Counted from the first letter of the stretch, positions 54,729 to 63,075 are shown. The stretch: 64,000 nucleotides of DNA from Roseibium sp. MMSF_3544 (GCF_030732845.1 NZ_JASHKA010000004.1:367572-431571); one strand, 5' to 3'. Notes: generated from the sequence alone by a model not told the origin. Made by a program: numbers and translations.

Positions 54729-55676
54729 ATGAAGCTCGAGAGACCATCGTTCATCAGCTGCTATCCGGGAGCGTCGCCGCAACTCGTTGCCCGCACCCAG
54801 CAAATGTGGTCTGCCCAAGGACTGGATCTTGAAAGCTCATGGCTTCAGACCGTCGGGTCTCTCAGGGGATTTCGCGTTGCCGACTTTCCAGAAGATGAAG
54901 ACAGCAGCGTACCAATAGATGCGTTTCTTCTTTTCGATCAGGCCGTCATCTGGATTGCATCACTAAACGCCGCAGCGAATTGCATTCCTTCCTTGCCGAA
55001 CACTCGACTTGATCGGGCGCAGTGGTCCAGTTTGCAAGCCGTCACATTTCGGCTCATGGAGCAACTCGATGGAATTCGAATGCTGTTTCTGGCCGACCTC
55101 TTGATCCCGTCCATGCAGATCGCGCGTTCGATCTCGGAAGATGCCGACATGGCGCTTGCGTTCCTGGTCCGCAGACGTCTCGCGCAACGGTTCACTTCCT
55201 GCGGCACGACGGAAGAAGCAAACGAGTTCTGGCGGCGGCATATCGCAGGTGGCCGCGCTTTTCGTGTTGTCGCTGATCGGCTTTATGAAGTGGGGCTGGA
55301 TTTCGGACAGCACGGTGACTATTCCGATTGGCGCAGGGACACTTTGGCAATACTGGGAACCGCAGCGCATACCTCATTTGTCAGACATTCGAGATCGGAG
55401 GGCGCCAGTGCAGGCAGCGCGCAATTCCGGGATACACTGGACTGCCTTGAATTCGTGACGCTGCGGCTGCAAGAGATGTGCGGATATTCGAACGTTTTGC
55501 AGGAACGGTTGTCGAGAGATCTGAAAACCCTCAGTCAACAACCGGCCCAGTTTCAAAAAGCCAACTCACTCGCCGTTTCCGCATCCGCTATCAGCGAAAT
55601 CACGGTCGAACACTGGCGGCGGACGGTCTCCAAGGAACCGTTTGGTTGCTCCAAAGCAGATACCGGTACAGTCTAG
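54729..55676 (+). CDS. protein of unknown function (315 residues) divergent from prmA
   Basis: Not recognised. It is soluble, alpha-helical and rich in Leu, Arg and Ala, with no signal peptide, metal motif or helix-turn-helix that I can identify. Stretches such as FRLMEQLDGIRMLFLADLLIP and EEANEFWRRHIAGGRAFRVVADRL suggest a helical bundle. It shares the 663-base control region with prmA and has its own sigma-54-like promoter, so it may be induced with the monooxygenase. Codon use matches its neighbours. A regulatory or accessory role is inference. Confidence 0.7.
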   Translation: MKLERPSFISCYPGASPQLVARTQQMWSAQGLDLESSWLQTVGSLRGFRVADFPEDEDSSVPIDAFLLFDQAVIWIASLNAAANCIPSLPNTRLDRAQWSSLQAVTFRLMEQLDGIRMLFLADLLIPSMQIARSISEDADMALAFLVRRRLAQRFTSCGTTEEANEFWRRHIAGGRAFRVVADRLYEVGLDFGQHGDYSDWRRDTLAILGTAAHTSFVRHSRSEGASAGSAQFRDTLDCLEFVTLRLQEMCGYSNVLQERLSRDLKTLSQQPAQFQKANSLAVSASAISEITVEHWRRTVSKEPFGCSKADTGTV

Positions 55677-55699
55677 GGCCCTGACCCGAGGTACGGGCC

Positions 55700-55888
55700 C
55701 TAGTGCCGGCTTTCCGCACTTCCTTCGGCATCGCCGCGGGCGATCCACTGAGCAGCCATCACGAGCGTGCCCATGGCAAAGTCCTTGCCGTGCACTTCGA
55801 TCATTTCCTCGGATATCTCCGAAACCCTTTTGAAGAACTCATCTTTGCTTTCTTCTTCAGGGGTCAGTTTCTTCTTTTGATCCTGCAT
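55700..55888 (-). CDS. small protein of unknown function (62 residues)
   Basis: Not recognised. A 62-residue acidic protein starting MQDQKKKLTPEEESKDEFF, with a helix EMIEVHGKDFAMGTLVMAAQWIA that has an amphipathic or partly hydrophobic face. AAGGAGG precedes the ATG. It lies 16 bases after the WD40-like gene and is the last gene of a three-gene operon. Confidence 0.6.
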   Translation of the reverse strand: MQDQKKKLTPEEESKDEFFKRVSEISEEMIEVHGKDFAMGTLVMAAQWIARGDAEGSAESRH

Positions 55889-55904
55889 TTTTTCCTCCTT
55901 GGTT

Positions 55905-57035
55905 TTATTTGAACATTTGTTCCGGAAAATTCACGATGCTGCACTCCCCTGCCACATCGCCAACGGCCAGGTTCTCGCCGTCCGGCGACCAGCTCATCGA
56001 TATGATCGCCTTGTTCGATTCATTTCTCAGAAGGAGTTCATCCTGTTCACCAATACTGGTGAGCGCGATCATTCCGCTTTCGTAGCCTGCTGCGACCAAC
56101 GCCTTTGTCGGATGCGAGGCGATGGCTTCCAACAGCACAAATCCGGCCTTTCCGGAAGACAAGGGCGTCCCCGGATCGCCCGCTTCAGGCAGATCCGTTT
56201 CTTTCCAACCCACAAGCCGGAATGCGCCGGATGCGACGAGCGCACCGGCTGTTTCGTTGAACTCGGCATTGCGGACTTCTGCTGGGAAGTTCTCGATCCG
56301 GTGCACAGATTTCTCAACGCAATCGATCGTCAACAAGGCTTTGTCCACGCAGCCACAGGCCAGGTGCGTTCCTTGCGCATTCCAGTTCATCGACCTGACA
56401 TCACCGGTGCATTCAGAACTCCAGAGACGTTTGAGGTCCCTTGAGACTTCCAGGATCGACACCCTCCCATTTCCCCAAGCGGCAATCTTTCCGTTTTCGG
56501 CAAGTTCCGAAAGGCATGAGACGGGGTGATCCAGCGTCACTGAAATCTGCTGCGCGTCACTTTCCGTTCCTGTCACGAACACTTCGTTTGCGCGCGCAAA
56601 CGTCAGTCGGGCTCCAATCCGGTCTCCATTGAAGGCGGTTATAGGACCGCTTCCCGAGGACACCCGTTCGATGACAAGTCCGCGCGGTGTTGCCTGCCGC
56701 ACGGTTCCGTCTTTGCAGGCAGCAGCAAACCCCTGCGGCCCGAAACGGGTGATTGGAAGCTGAGTAAGCGCAGAAACGTCCAAAATTGTCGCCGGGATCG
56801 GGTCTACGCTGCGTGGGCGAATGGCGGCTCTTCCCGTCGCCTCATCGATGGTTGTCCGCCTGCCGGGTGACTCCGCGTCGGAGGTTCGAACGATTGCGAT
56901 TTTGCCTGACGACAACAGGAATGCCGCGAAATTTCCGTCGCGGCAAAAGATCGAACGAACCGGCTCGTCCTCGAAAGACCAGGTCATTGCAAGAAGTTCG
57001 AACGCCGAAAGCCCTTTCGAAGTTTGCTCATTCAT
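55905..57035 (-). CDS. WD40-like beta-propeller protein
   Basis: A 376-residue soluble protein made of repeated four-strand blades. The last blades are the clearest (ALVAAGYESGMIALTSI; AIISMSWSPDGENLAVGD), with weaker ones such as QGTHLACGCVDKALLTID. No enzyme motif or signal peptide is present. Its ATG overlaps the stop of the upstream coiled-coil gene by 8 bases, implying translational coupling. It probably acts as a protein-binding scaffold; the partner is unknown. Confidence 0.8.
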   Translation of the reverse strand: MNEQTSKGLSAFELLAMTWSFEDEPVRSIFCRDGNFAAFLLSSGKIAIVRTSDAESPGRRTTIDEATGRAAIRPRSVDPIPATILDVSALTQLPITRFGPQGFAAACKDGTVRQATPRGLVIERVSSGSGPITAFNGDRIGARLTFARANEVFVTGTESDAQQISVTLDHPVSCLSELAENGKIAAWGNGRVSILEVSRDLKRLWSSECTGDVRSMNWNAQGTHLACGCVDKALLTIDCVEKSVHRIENFPAEVRNAEFNETAGALVASGAFRLVGWKETDLPEAGDPGTPLSSGKAGFVLLEAIASHPTKALVAAGYESGMIALTSIGEQDELLLRNESNKAIISMSWSPDGENLAVGDVAGECSIVNFPEQMFK

Positions 57036-57315
57036 GACGTTTCCCCTTCATGTTTGCTTCTTCCAACAGTTTGTCGATTTGCTCGAGCTTTGCGTTCAAC
57101 TCATCCAGCAAGGCAGCGTTGGCCTCCAGATCCGGCGTCGCCGGATTTTGCCATGCGTCCTCCTCTTGCTCTTCGATCGTTTTCAGGATCAAAAATTCCG
57201 ATCCGCCGGATAGCTGCAAAAGCCGATGCTGTTCGGCGTTGGCGGCAGCAAGCTGCTGAACGACAAACAGGCGCTGGCGGAGAAGGTCACCTATTTCCTG
57301 CAATTGACCCGGCAT
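57028..57315 (-). CDS. small coiled-coil protein (95 residues)
   Basis: Not recognised as a family. Leu and Ile fall at heptad spacing in LLDELNAKLEQIDKLLEEAN (about residues 67-86), and the N-terminal part GQLQEIGDLLRQRLFVVQQL is also helical. It overlaps the start of the WD40-like gene, so the two are likely made in fixed ratio and may bind each other. Confidence 0.6.
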   Translation of the reverse strand: MPGQLQEIGDLLRQRLFVVQQLAAANAEQHRLLQLSGGSEFLILKTIEEQEEDAWQNPATPDLEANAALLDELNAKLEQIDKLLEEANMKGKRHE

Positions 57316-57369
57316 CTGAATTTCCTACATCTTGAGCTTCAATTGAGACCGGATCGGAAGGCACTGAAG

Positions 57370-57639
57370 ATGCAAGACACGGCAAATAGACAATTCATCT
57401 CTGCCCTCGCCAGCGTCGGCAGCGAGATCCTGGGTTCCGAGCATCCTTTGATTTCCAAGATTGATGCCGCCGGTCCTTCCCCCGATGTCCAGGCTGTCCA
57501 TGATATCCAAGATGCGCTCGCCGCTCTTCCGGAAGAGACGCGTGACGCGCTTATGAGCGCGGTTCACAAACGCATGCGCGAGGATATTTCGGCGATCTGG
57601 ACGCATCTTCCACATGCGTCTGACAACAAACCCAACTAG
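57370..57639 (+). CDS. small protein of unknown function (89 residues)
   Basis: Not recognised. The ATG at 57370 (MQDTANRQFISAL) has GGAAGG 11 bases upstream; the open frame extends to 57226 but would then overlap the divergent coiled-coil gene. The protein is helical (AVHDIQDALAALPEETRDALMSAVHKRM). It diverges from the WD40 operon across 54 bases, so the four genes may form one unit. Confidence 0.5.
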   Translation: MQDTANRQFISALASVGSEILGSEHPLISKIDAAGPSPDVQAVHDIQDALAALPEETRDALMSAVHKRMREDISAIWTHLPHASDNKPN

Positions 57640-57886
57640 GCCTGCCCTGTGCACGCGATAGCCACGCCGTGTGGACCGCCCGATATTGGCTTCCACCTTC
57701 ATGGCTTGGCGCCACCCAGCTTAGTCTGAAGCGTTTTGCACATTTTTCCGCACTCGTGGCCCGGTCGACTTTCGGGCAAAGTCAGATTTTTGTAAGTACA
57801 AATCCAAATACTCACAGAAATAAAAATATATTATGCAGTCTTTAAAAGCAAAGTTTTCTGCCAATCAAATAAAATAAAATAAATAT

Positions 57887-57936
57887 CGTAAATATTATTT
57901 ACGACTTATACGCAAATGCGTAACAGAAGTTTACGC
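57887..57936. repeat. clustered CGTAA/TTACG palindromes
   Basis: CGTAAAT-ATT-ATTTACG (57887-57903) is a perfect 7-3-7 palindrome. GCGTAA-N7-TTACGC (57918-57936) repeats the same CGTAA/TTACG cores. A related TTTGTA-AG-TACAAA lies at 57789-57802. Confidence 0.55.
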
Positions 57937-58220
57937 TTTTGACCAACTAGGCTACCGCCTGGCAACTCAAGCTGCCGAACCTGACGGGTTCAAGAGCAGT
58001 GTTTCAGGCTCGCCATGGTTTGCGCCGGCGCGATTCTTCAAGGACCCTGCCGATCAATCTGCCCGTCCCGAGCACACTCCGGCACAAGCCTTAGGACACA
58101 GCGCTTTCGCGGGAGCGTATAGTCCGCCAGCCTGTGTCTTTCCTTGCGTCAACAAATTCGAAAATCGTTTCGTCCTGCCATCGCGCCGATTGTGCGGACG
58201 TGCTCGAACCAGGTCGAGTT

Positions 58221-58266
58221 GTCCGCTTCCCCTCCTGGGCGTCGATGGAGCGGAGGGGAAGCGGAC
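58221..58266 (-). terminator. long hairpin after the GDP-mannose dehydrogenase gene
   Basis: A 15-bp perfect inverted repeat (GTCCGCTTCCCCTCC/GGAGGGGAAGCGGAC) with a 16-base loop, 14 bases beyond the stop codon on the minus strand. No T run follows, so it may need a factor or act as a 3' mRNA stabiliser. Confidence 0.6.
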
Positions 58267-58280
58267 GAGAGTGTGCGGGT

Positions 58281-59687
58281 CTACCAGCCAATGCCGATAT
58301 ACTGGGAGGTTGGGACTTCGGCTGAAATGCGGACCAGATCCACAACCGTTACTTCCTCCTTCTTCGACCTGAGCACACTCCGGAGCCCGGGCAGCTTCTG
58401 TGTAATGAGAATGGTGTCCGCGTCGCCGACGGCTTCTTCCGGTGTTTCCTTCATGAACGTTCCAAGACCGTCGACCACATTTTTCAGATGAGGCGCTGCA
58501 TAGCGCATGTACTCGAACTGCTGCTCGATGTGCGGCCCAGGCTGGATTGCTGGATCGTAGGCGGTGACTTCTATGCCTTCTTGCCGTAGCGCTGAGATCA
58601 CTTCCAGGGTCGGGCTCTCGCGCAGATCATCCGTTCCGGGTTTGAAGGCGACGCCGAGGACGGCCACTTTCCTTGCACCGGTCTTGCGGACCATTTCGAC
58701 GGCAAGGTCGATCTGCCTCTCGTTGGACGGTGTCAGCGCATCCATCATCGGCGTCGCAACGCCAAGCTTTTCCGCCAGATGGGTTACGGCACGCACCTCC
58801 TTGGGCAGGCAAGACCCGCCGAAGGCAAAACCCGGTTTCAGGTAGTAGGGCGAGAGGTTGAGTTTGGTGTCCTGGACAAAGATGTCCATCACGGCATGGC
58901 TGTCGATACCCATCGGCTTGCAAAGACGGCCCACCTCATTGGCAAAACAGACCTTTGCGGCGTGCCAAACGTTGTCGACATATTTGACGAGTTCTGCGAC
59001 TTCCACGGTGGTGACGATCGGGTTTTCGTCCACGGGCCTGTAGATATCGGCCAGAACCGCCGCCGTACGGGGGTCGGTTACGCCAATGACCGTTTTCGGC
59101 GGTGCATGGAAATCTGCAATTGCAGTTCCTTCCCTCAGGAATTCCGGATTGAAGCAAATACCGAAGTCCTGACCTGCCACCTTGTTTGAATGGCGCTCAA
59201 GTATCGGCTTCATGATGTTCAGGGTTGTTCCGGGAGGAACGGAGCACCGAAGAACAATGATGTGAAATCCGTCCTTCTTCGCCAAAGCTTCACCGATATC
59301 ACGGGCGACGGCCTCGATCGCACTGGTGTCGCATCCGCCGTCCTCGCTGGTCGGCGTACCCACCGATACAAATGTGACGTCGGTCTCGTGAACGGCACGT
59401 CTCAGGTCGGTCGTTGCATGCAGCAGGTCTTCCGACACACCCTTGGTCAGAAGCTCACTCAGCCGGTCCTCATGAATGGGGCTCTGTCCCCACGCGATGG
59501 AATCCACTTTGTGCTCATCGATGTCGGTCCCCACGACCTGGTGACCGAGATCGCTCAGGCACGCAAGAGAAACGGCACCGACATAACCCAGCCCGACGAC
59601 ACTGATTGCTTTCTTGCGCTCAAAGAGACGCAGTTGAATGGGATCTACTTTTTGAACCTCTTCGAGGCGACCGACGACCATGTTCAT
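58281..59687 (-). CDS. GDP-mannose 6-dehydrogenase-like nucleotide-sugar dehydrogenase (AlgD type)
   Basis: A 468-residue enzyme of the UDP/GDP-sugar dehydrogenase family. The Rossmann loop is VVGLGYVGAVSLACLSDLGH (about residues 30-50) and the catalytic Cys lies in FGGSCLPKEVRA. AVSLACL plus GGSCLPKE is closest to AlgD, which makes GDP-mannuronate. GGGAG nine bases before 59687 sets the start. The N-terminus is about 25 residues longer than AlgD. It diverges from the phosphomannomutase-like gene and has a sigma-54-like promoter. UDP-glucose as substrate cannot be excluded. Confidence 0.85.
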   Translation of the reverse strand: MNMVVGRLEEVQKVDPIQLRLFERKKAISVVGLGYVGAVSLACLSDLGHQVVGTDIDEHKVDSIAWGQSPIHEDRLSELLTKGVSEDLLHATTDLRRAVHETDVTFVSVGTPTSEDGGCDTSAIEAVARDIGEALAKKDGFHIIVLRCSVPPGTTLNIMKPILERHSNKVAGQDFGICFNPEFLREGTAIADFHAPPKTVIGVTDPRTAAVLADIYRPVDENPIVTTVEVAELVKYVDNVWHAAKVCFANEVGRLCKPMGIDSHAVMDIFVQDTKLNLSPYYLKPGFAFGGSCLPKEVRAVTHLAEKLGVATPMMDALTPSNERQIDLAVEMVRKTGARKVAVLGVAFKPGTDDLRESPTLEVISALRQEGIEVTAYDPAIQPGPHIEQQFEYMRYAAPHLKNVVDGLGTFMKETPEEAVGDADTILITQKLPGLRSVLRSKKEEVTVVDLVRISAEVPTSQYIGIGW

Positions 59688-59727
59688 ATCTGTGAACTCC
59701 CAGTTTCGAATGTCTGGGGTCCTTAGG

Positions 59728-59743
59728 AACAAGCGGTGTGCCA
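59728..59743 (-). promoter_or_regulatory. sigma-54-like promoter for the AlgD-type gene
   Basis: On the minus strand TGGCACACCGCTTGTT has a perfect TGGCAC -24 box at the correct spacing to TTG of the -12 box; the last conserved C is T. It lies 41 bases upstream of the start codon. Confidence 0.5.
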
Positions 59744-60095
59744 ATTGACGAAAACTTCAAAAAAAGCATTTAATTCATATACTTAGAATATTTCTGGATT
59801 TCCACTCGTGGAATTTCTTTGCCAAATTGAAAATGAATTATCCAGTTTTCGTGGTTGCAATTGCATTTCTGAAAACGGTGCCAAGCGCCACGAAGCGAGC
59901 AACTCGCGCGGCTGCGCGGATGGGCTCCTATTAATAAAGCATCGAAGTGGGTTCGCCGCGGCTGACGGCAAACCTTTCCGAATTCGGAAGACAGACTTTT
60001 CATTTCGCGAAGACGTGCCGGTCCTGCTGATTTTGCAATTTCAGCAAAGTCTGCCAACCCATTGAAAATTCAAACTTCTTACCAGATGTCTCATT

Positions 60096-60111
60096 TGGCA
60101 GTGGGTTTGCA
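60096..60111 (+). promoter_or_regulatory. sigma-54 promoter for the HAD-NUDIX operon
   Basis: TGGCAGTGGGTTTGCA matches the sigma-54 consensus TGGCAC-N5-TTGCW at all but one position, with exact spacing. It lies 37 bases upstream of the ATG at 60149. Confidence 0.7.
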
Positions 60112-60148
60112 AGGGTCTCTTCAGCTTACTTTTCAAAGGAGACACAAC

Positions 60149-60973
60149 ATGTTTTCAAACGCTCATCTTGCGCCGATCGGTGAAGTCACCGGACCTTTGT
60201 CAACGGTTTCGGGTTCCTCGCGTCCGGATGTCTTTCTGTTCGATCTGAATGTGCTTTTCGATGCGCACCAAGGACAGATGACACCAGCCTTTGCAACATA
60301 TCTGAGGGATTTCGCGGATCAGCGACTGTGTTATCTTTTGTCCAACCTGAACTACGCCGAAATTGCCTCCAGGGTGCCGGCGAGCGTTTTACGCTCGTTT
60401 GCGGGGACCTTCGCATCGGCCGGGACAGAGCTCTGGTGCAAAGACGACGTTCTGATCCGCCACGAGCACCGCTTTTCCGACGATCTGTTCGAGTTTCTTG
60501 CCAAGGTCGTGCTGAGTTCCCGATACCCGTTCAAGCAAGCACCGCTTATCGACAACGGTCCGGCGACACTTCGTGTGTGCCTTGCCGGCACAAGGGCCGG
60601 CCACAGTGCGAAACGGGCTTACCTGGCATGGGAACGGGAACACCGGGAACTTGATGAAGTCATCAAGGCGGTGAGGATGCGCTTTCCGGATCACTCGATC
60701 TGCAAGGACACAGAGACAAGCCTCCTCATCATGCCCGCTTCCTACTCGACTGCGATGGTTCAGGACCACATCCTCAGACGCCACAAGTCGGCCCGCGTCA
60801 TCGGGTATTTGAGCGAGGCAGCGGCGGAAGGTTTCGCCAAACCTCTCTGCAATGCGTTTCTGGACTCCAATATCTGGTCGACGGTCGCCGGGGCTAGCGA
60901 TGTCAGTCAATTGCTGAGCTACGAAAAGCGCCGGATGTCGGAGGTTGCGCCTCGCCTGGTTCTGGAGTCCTGA
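60149..60973 (+). CDS. phosphomannomutase-like HAD-fold protein, catalytically degenerate
   Basis: A 274-residue protein; AAAGGAG upstream selects the ATG at 60149. It resembles the HAD-IIB/eukaryotic phosphomannomutase group: motif I at residues 32-36 (FDLNVLFD) and a later segment (IDNGPATLRVCLAG, then YLAWEREHRELDEVIKAVR) like the cap domain of that group. The second motif-I Asp is Asn34 and the following Gly-Thr is absent, so phosphoryl transfer is doubtful. It is cotranscribed with a NUDIX hydrolase and faces an AlgD-type gene, which suggests a role around GDP-mannose. Confidence 0.6.
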   Translation: MFSNAHLAPIGEVTGPLSTVSGSSRPDVFLFDLNVLFDAHQGQMTPAFATYLRDFADQRLCYLLSNLNYAEIASRVPASVLRSFAGTFASAGTELWCKDDVLIRHEHRFSDDLFEFLAKVVLSSRYPFKQAPLIDNGPATLRVCLAGTRAGHSAKRAYLAWEREHRELDEVIKAVRMRFPDHSICKDTETSLLIMPASYSTAMVQDHILRRHKSARVIGYLSEAAAEGFAKPLCNAFLDSNIWSTVAGASDVSQLLSYEKRRMSEVAPRLVLES

Positions 60974-60974
60974 C

Positions 60975-61553
60975 ATGAAACCCCAGTTGGCTGCTGACTC
61001 AGACCTTGCTCCGTGGTCCGTCGTCAGAAGTGACACCGTCTATGATTCCGGTGCACGTTTGCGCGTTGTCCGGCAAGCGATCCGTTTGCCGGACAACGCA
61101 ATCGTCGACGACTATTTCAGGATCGATCTGCCGTCCTTCGCGACCGTTTATGCCGTTACTGAACAGAACGAGGTTCTGCTGCTTCGACAGTATAAACACG
61201 GGGTTGGCCAGCAATGCCTGACCTTGCCGGGCGGTCAGATCGAAACCGCAGAAGATCCCGAATTTTCCGCAAGGCGCGAACTGCTCGAAGAAACCGGATA
61301 TGGCGGCGGGCGCTGGATGGCAGGACCCGAACTCATTCTTCATGGCAACCAGAGGATTGCGAAGGCACACGTTTTTGTCGCCAAGAATGTAATCAAGCTG
61401 ACGGAAGCGCGCTCAAACGATCTGGAAGAAACCGTTTTGACTACGCTGCGACGAATAGAGCTCAAGAAGGCCATGTTACGTGGTGAATTGCCGGTGACAT
61501 CGCATGTCGCGACGATTGGGATTGCGGAAGCACTGATGAGCGGAACAGGCTAG
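60975..61553 (+). CDS. NUDIX hydrolase (nucleotide-sugar/ADP-ribose pyrophosphatase type)
   Basis: A 192-residue hydrolase of nucleoside diphosphates linked to another group. The NUDIX box GX5EX7REUXEEXGU is complete (begins GGQIETAEDPEF and ends RRELLEETGY, about residues 96-119). GGAG seven bases before 60975 sets the start, one base after the previous stop. In this setting GDP-mannose or a similar nucleotide sugar is a reasonable substrate; ADP-ribose is the alternative. Confidence 0.9.
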   Translation: MKPQLAADSDLAPWSVVRSDTVYDSGARLRVVRQAIRLPDNAIVDDYFRIDLPSFATVYAVTEQNEVLLLRQYKHGVGQQCLTLPGGQIETAEDPEFSARRELLEETGYGGGRWMAGPELILHGNQRIAKAHVFVAKNVIKLTEARSNDLEETVLTTLRRIELKKAMLRGELPVTSHVATIGIAEALMSGTG

Positions 61554-61575
61554 CTTAGCCCAACCTCGCTCAGCC

Positions 61576-63045
61576 TCAACTGTCTTCGGCAGAAGGTTCG
61601 CTTTCCGAGCCTGGCACCTCGTCCTGTTCAGCCCAGATCTCTTTCTTGCGGTAAAGGGTTGAAGGGCTGACCTGAAGGATGCGTGCGGTCTTTGGCAAGC
61701 TCCCGCCACAGGCGTCGATTGTTGCCTCGATAATCTGCCGCTCAAGCTTGTCGAAGGGCTCGCCGATGGAAAGCGTGATTGAGGGCCAGCTTCCGGGGCT
61801 CGCCATGGGCGCACTCGCACCCCCGACTAACGGTGCGGTGGGTTGATGATGGAGCGCACCAGCCTGCGGTCTTGGTGTGGGTGCGCGGCCCTGTAATGTC
61901 GACAACATGTCGGCCTCAACCACCGGACCTTCGTTCAGGACAACGAGATTCCTGATGGTATTCTGCATTTCACGAACATTGCCGGGCCAGGTATGCGCCA
62001 ACAGCGTTTCTTCTGCGTCGACTGAGAAGCCTTCGAAATCCTTGCCCTCTTCCTTGGCAAACTGGGTCAGAAAGTGCTTCGCAAGTTCGAGAACGTCGGT
62101 GCCGCGGGATCGAAGCGGCGGAAGCCCGATCGGCAGGACGTGAAGCCGGTAGTAGAGATCTTCTCTGAAACGGCCCGCTTCAACTTCCTCAAGCGGATCC
62201 CGGTTGGTGGCACAGACAATGCGCACATCCACCTTCTTGAGGGAGTCACTGCCCACTTTCTGAACCGTACCGCTTTGCAAGAACCGGAGCAGTTTGGCCT
62301 GCAGGTTCAGTTCAAGCTCGCATATCTCGTCCAGGAAAAGTGTCCCACCGTCTGCGCGCGCCGCGGCGCCGTCGCGATCGGACGTCGCCCCGGTGAAGGC
62401 TCCCTTGATATGCCCGAAGATTTCCGACTCAATAAGATCTTTCGGGATTGCTGCGCAATTGAGTGGCACAAACGGTTTTTTCGCGCGCGGACTGGATCTG
62501 TGGATCGCTTCGGCGCAGACCTCTTTACCGGTACCGCTTTCACCCGTGATGAACACGGACGCATTCGACCGGGCAACGCTCTCGATCATCTTGTAGACCG
62601 CCGTCATCGGCAGCGACGAGCCGACAAAGCCATGCTGGGTTTTGCCGGAAACCGGCTTGCGCACCTCTTCCACAACTTCGGTCAGTGTTTCACGTTCCAG
62701 GGCGTTGCGGGTCGTTGTGACGAGGCGCTCTTCGGCAACGGGCTTGACGATGAAGTCGTAGGCACCGGCCTGCATTGCCTCGACCGCCGTCTTGATCGAG
62801 CCGGAGCTGGTGACCACGACGACAGTCACGGGAAGCTGCTCGGCGCGAATTGAGGCCAGGACGTCCATCCCGCTCATGTCGGGCAATTGGAGGTCCAGAA
62901 GAACAACGCTGATACCGCCCTTGCGCAACCGGCCCAGAGCTTCATCACCTGTTTCAACATGAACGGAGTCTATGCCGACGCGCGACAGCTGGTGCCCGTA
63001 AACGGTTGCAAGCGGCAAGGCATCTTCGACAATCAGAACCTTCAA
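61576..63045 (-). CDS. NtrC/LuxO-type sigma-54 response regulator
   Basis: A 489-residue regulator. The receiver domain has Asp8, phospho-site Asp51 and Lys101. The AAA+ domain has Walker A GESGTGKE (168-175) and GAFTGA (215-220), plus LFLDEICEL. A proline-rich linker precedes a Fis-type helix-turn-helix (GSLPKTARILQVSPSTLYRK). It is convergent with the NUDIX gene and follows a hybrid kinase gene on the same strand, so the pair forms a two-component system. The nearby sigma-54 promoters are its likely targets. Confidence 0.93.
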   Translation of the reverse strand: MKVLIVEDALPLATVYGHQLSRVGIDSVHVETGDEALGRLRKGGISVVLLDLQLPDMSGMDVLASIRAEQLPVTVVVVTSSGSIKTAVEAMQAGAYDFIVKPVAEERLVTTTRNALERETLTEVVEEVRKPVSGKTQHGFVGSSLPMTAVYKMIESVARSNASVFITGESGTGKEVCAEAIHRSSPRAKKPFVPLNCAAIPKDLIESEIFGHIKGAFTGATSDRDGAAARADGGTLFLDEICELELNLQAKLLRFLQSGTVQKVGSDSLKKVDVRIVCATNRDPLEEVEAGRFREDLYYRLHVLPIGLPPLRSRGTDVLELAKHFLTQFAKEEGKDFEGFSVDAEETLLAHTWPGNVREMQNTIRNLVVLNEGPVVEADMLSTLQGRAPTPRPQAGALHHQPTAPLVGGASAPMASPGSWPSITLSIGEPFDKLERQIIEATIDACGGSLPKTARILQVSPSTLYRKKEIWAEQDEVPGSESEPSAEDS

Positions 63046-63075
63046 GTTGAGTTCCTTCCACGCATCAGAGCGTTC

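Larger units (their letters stand above)
57640..58280. other. AT-rich intergenic region with palindromes
   Basis: 641 bases with no supported gene. The part 57780-57960 is strongly AT-rich and holds three inverted repeats (57789-57802, 57887-57903, 57918-57936). The hairpin at 58221-58266 lies near the right end. Confidence 0.5.
59688..60148. promoter_or_regulatory. divergent region with two sigma-54-like promoters
   Basis: 461 bases without a gene. It holds sigma-54-like elements at 59728-59743 (minus) and 60096-60111 (plus), a perfect palindrome TGCAATTGCA at 59856-59865 and TTTGC-N7-GCAAA at 60032-60048, which could be activator sites. Confidence 0.55.

Noticed and set aside
58091..58345. 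84-codon minus-strand frame overlapping the end of the AlgD-type gene
   Set aside because: It overlaps a clear gene out of frame and covers the 15-bp hairpin; no coding signature.
59878..59883. Second TGGCAC (minus strand) upstream of the AlgD-type gene
   Set aside because: The -12 box at correct spacing reads TCAGA, without TTGC, unlike the element at 59728-59743.
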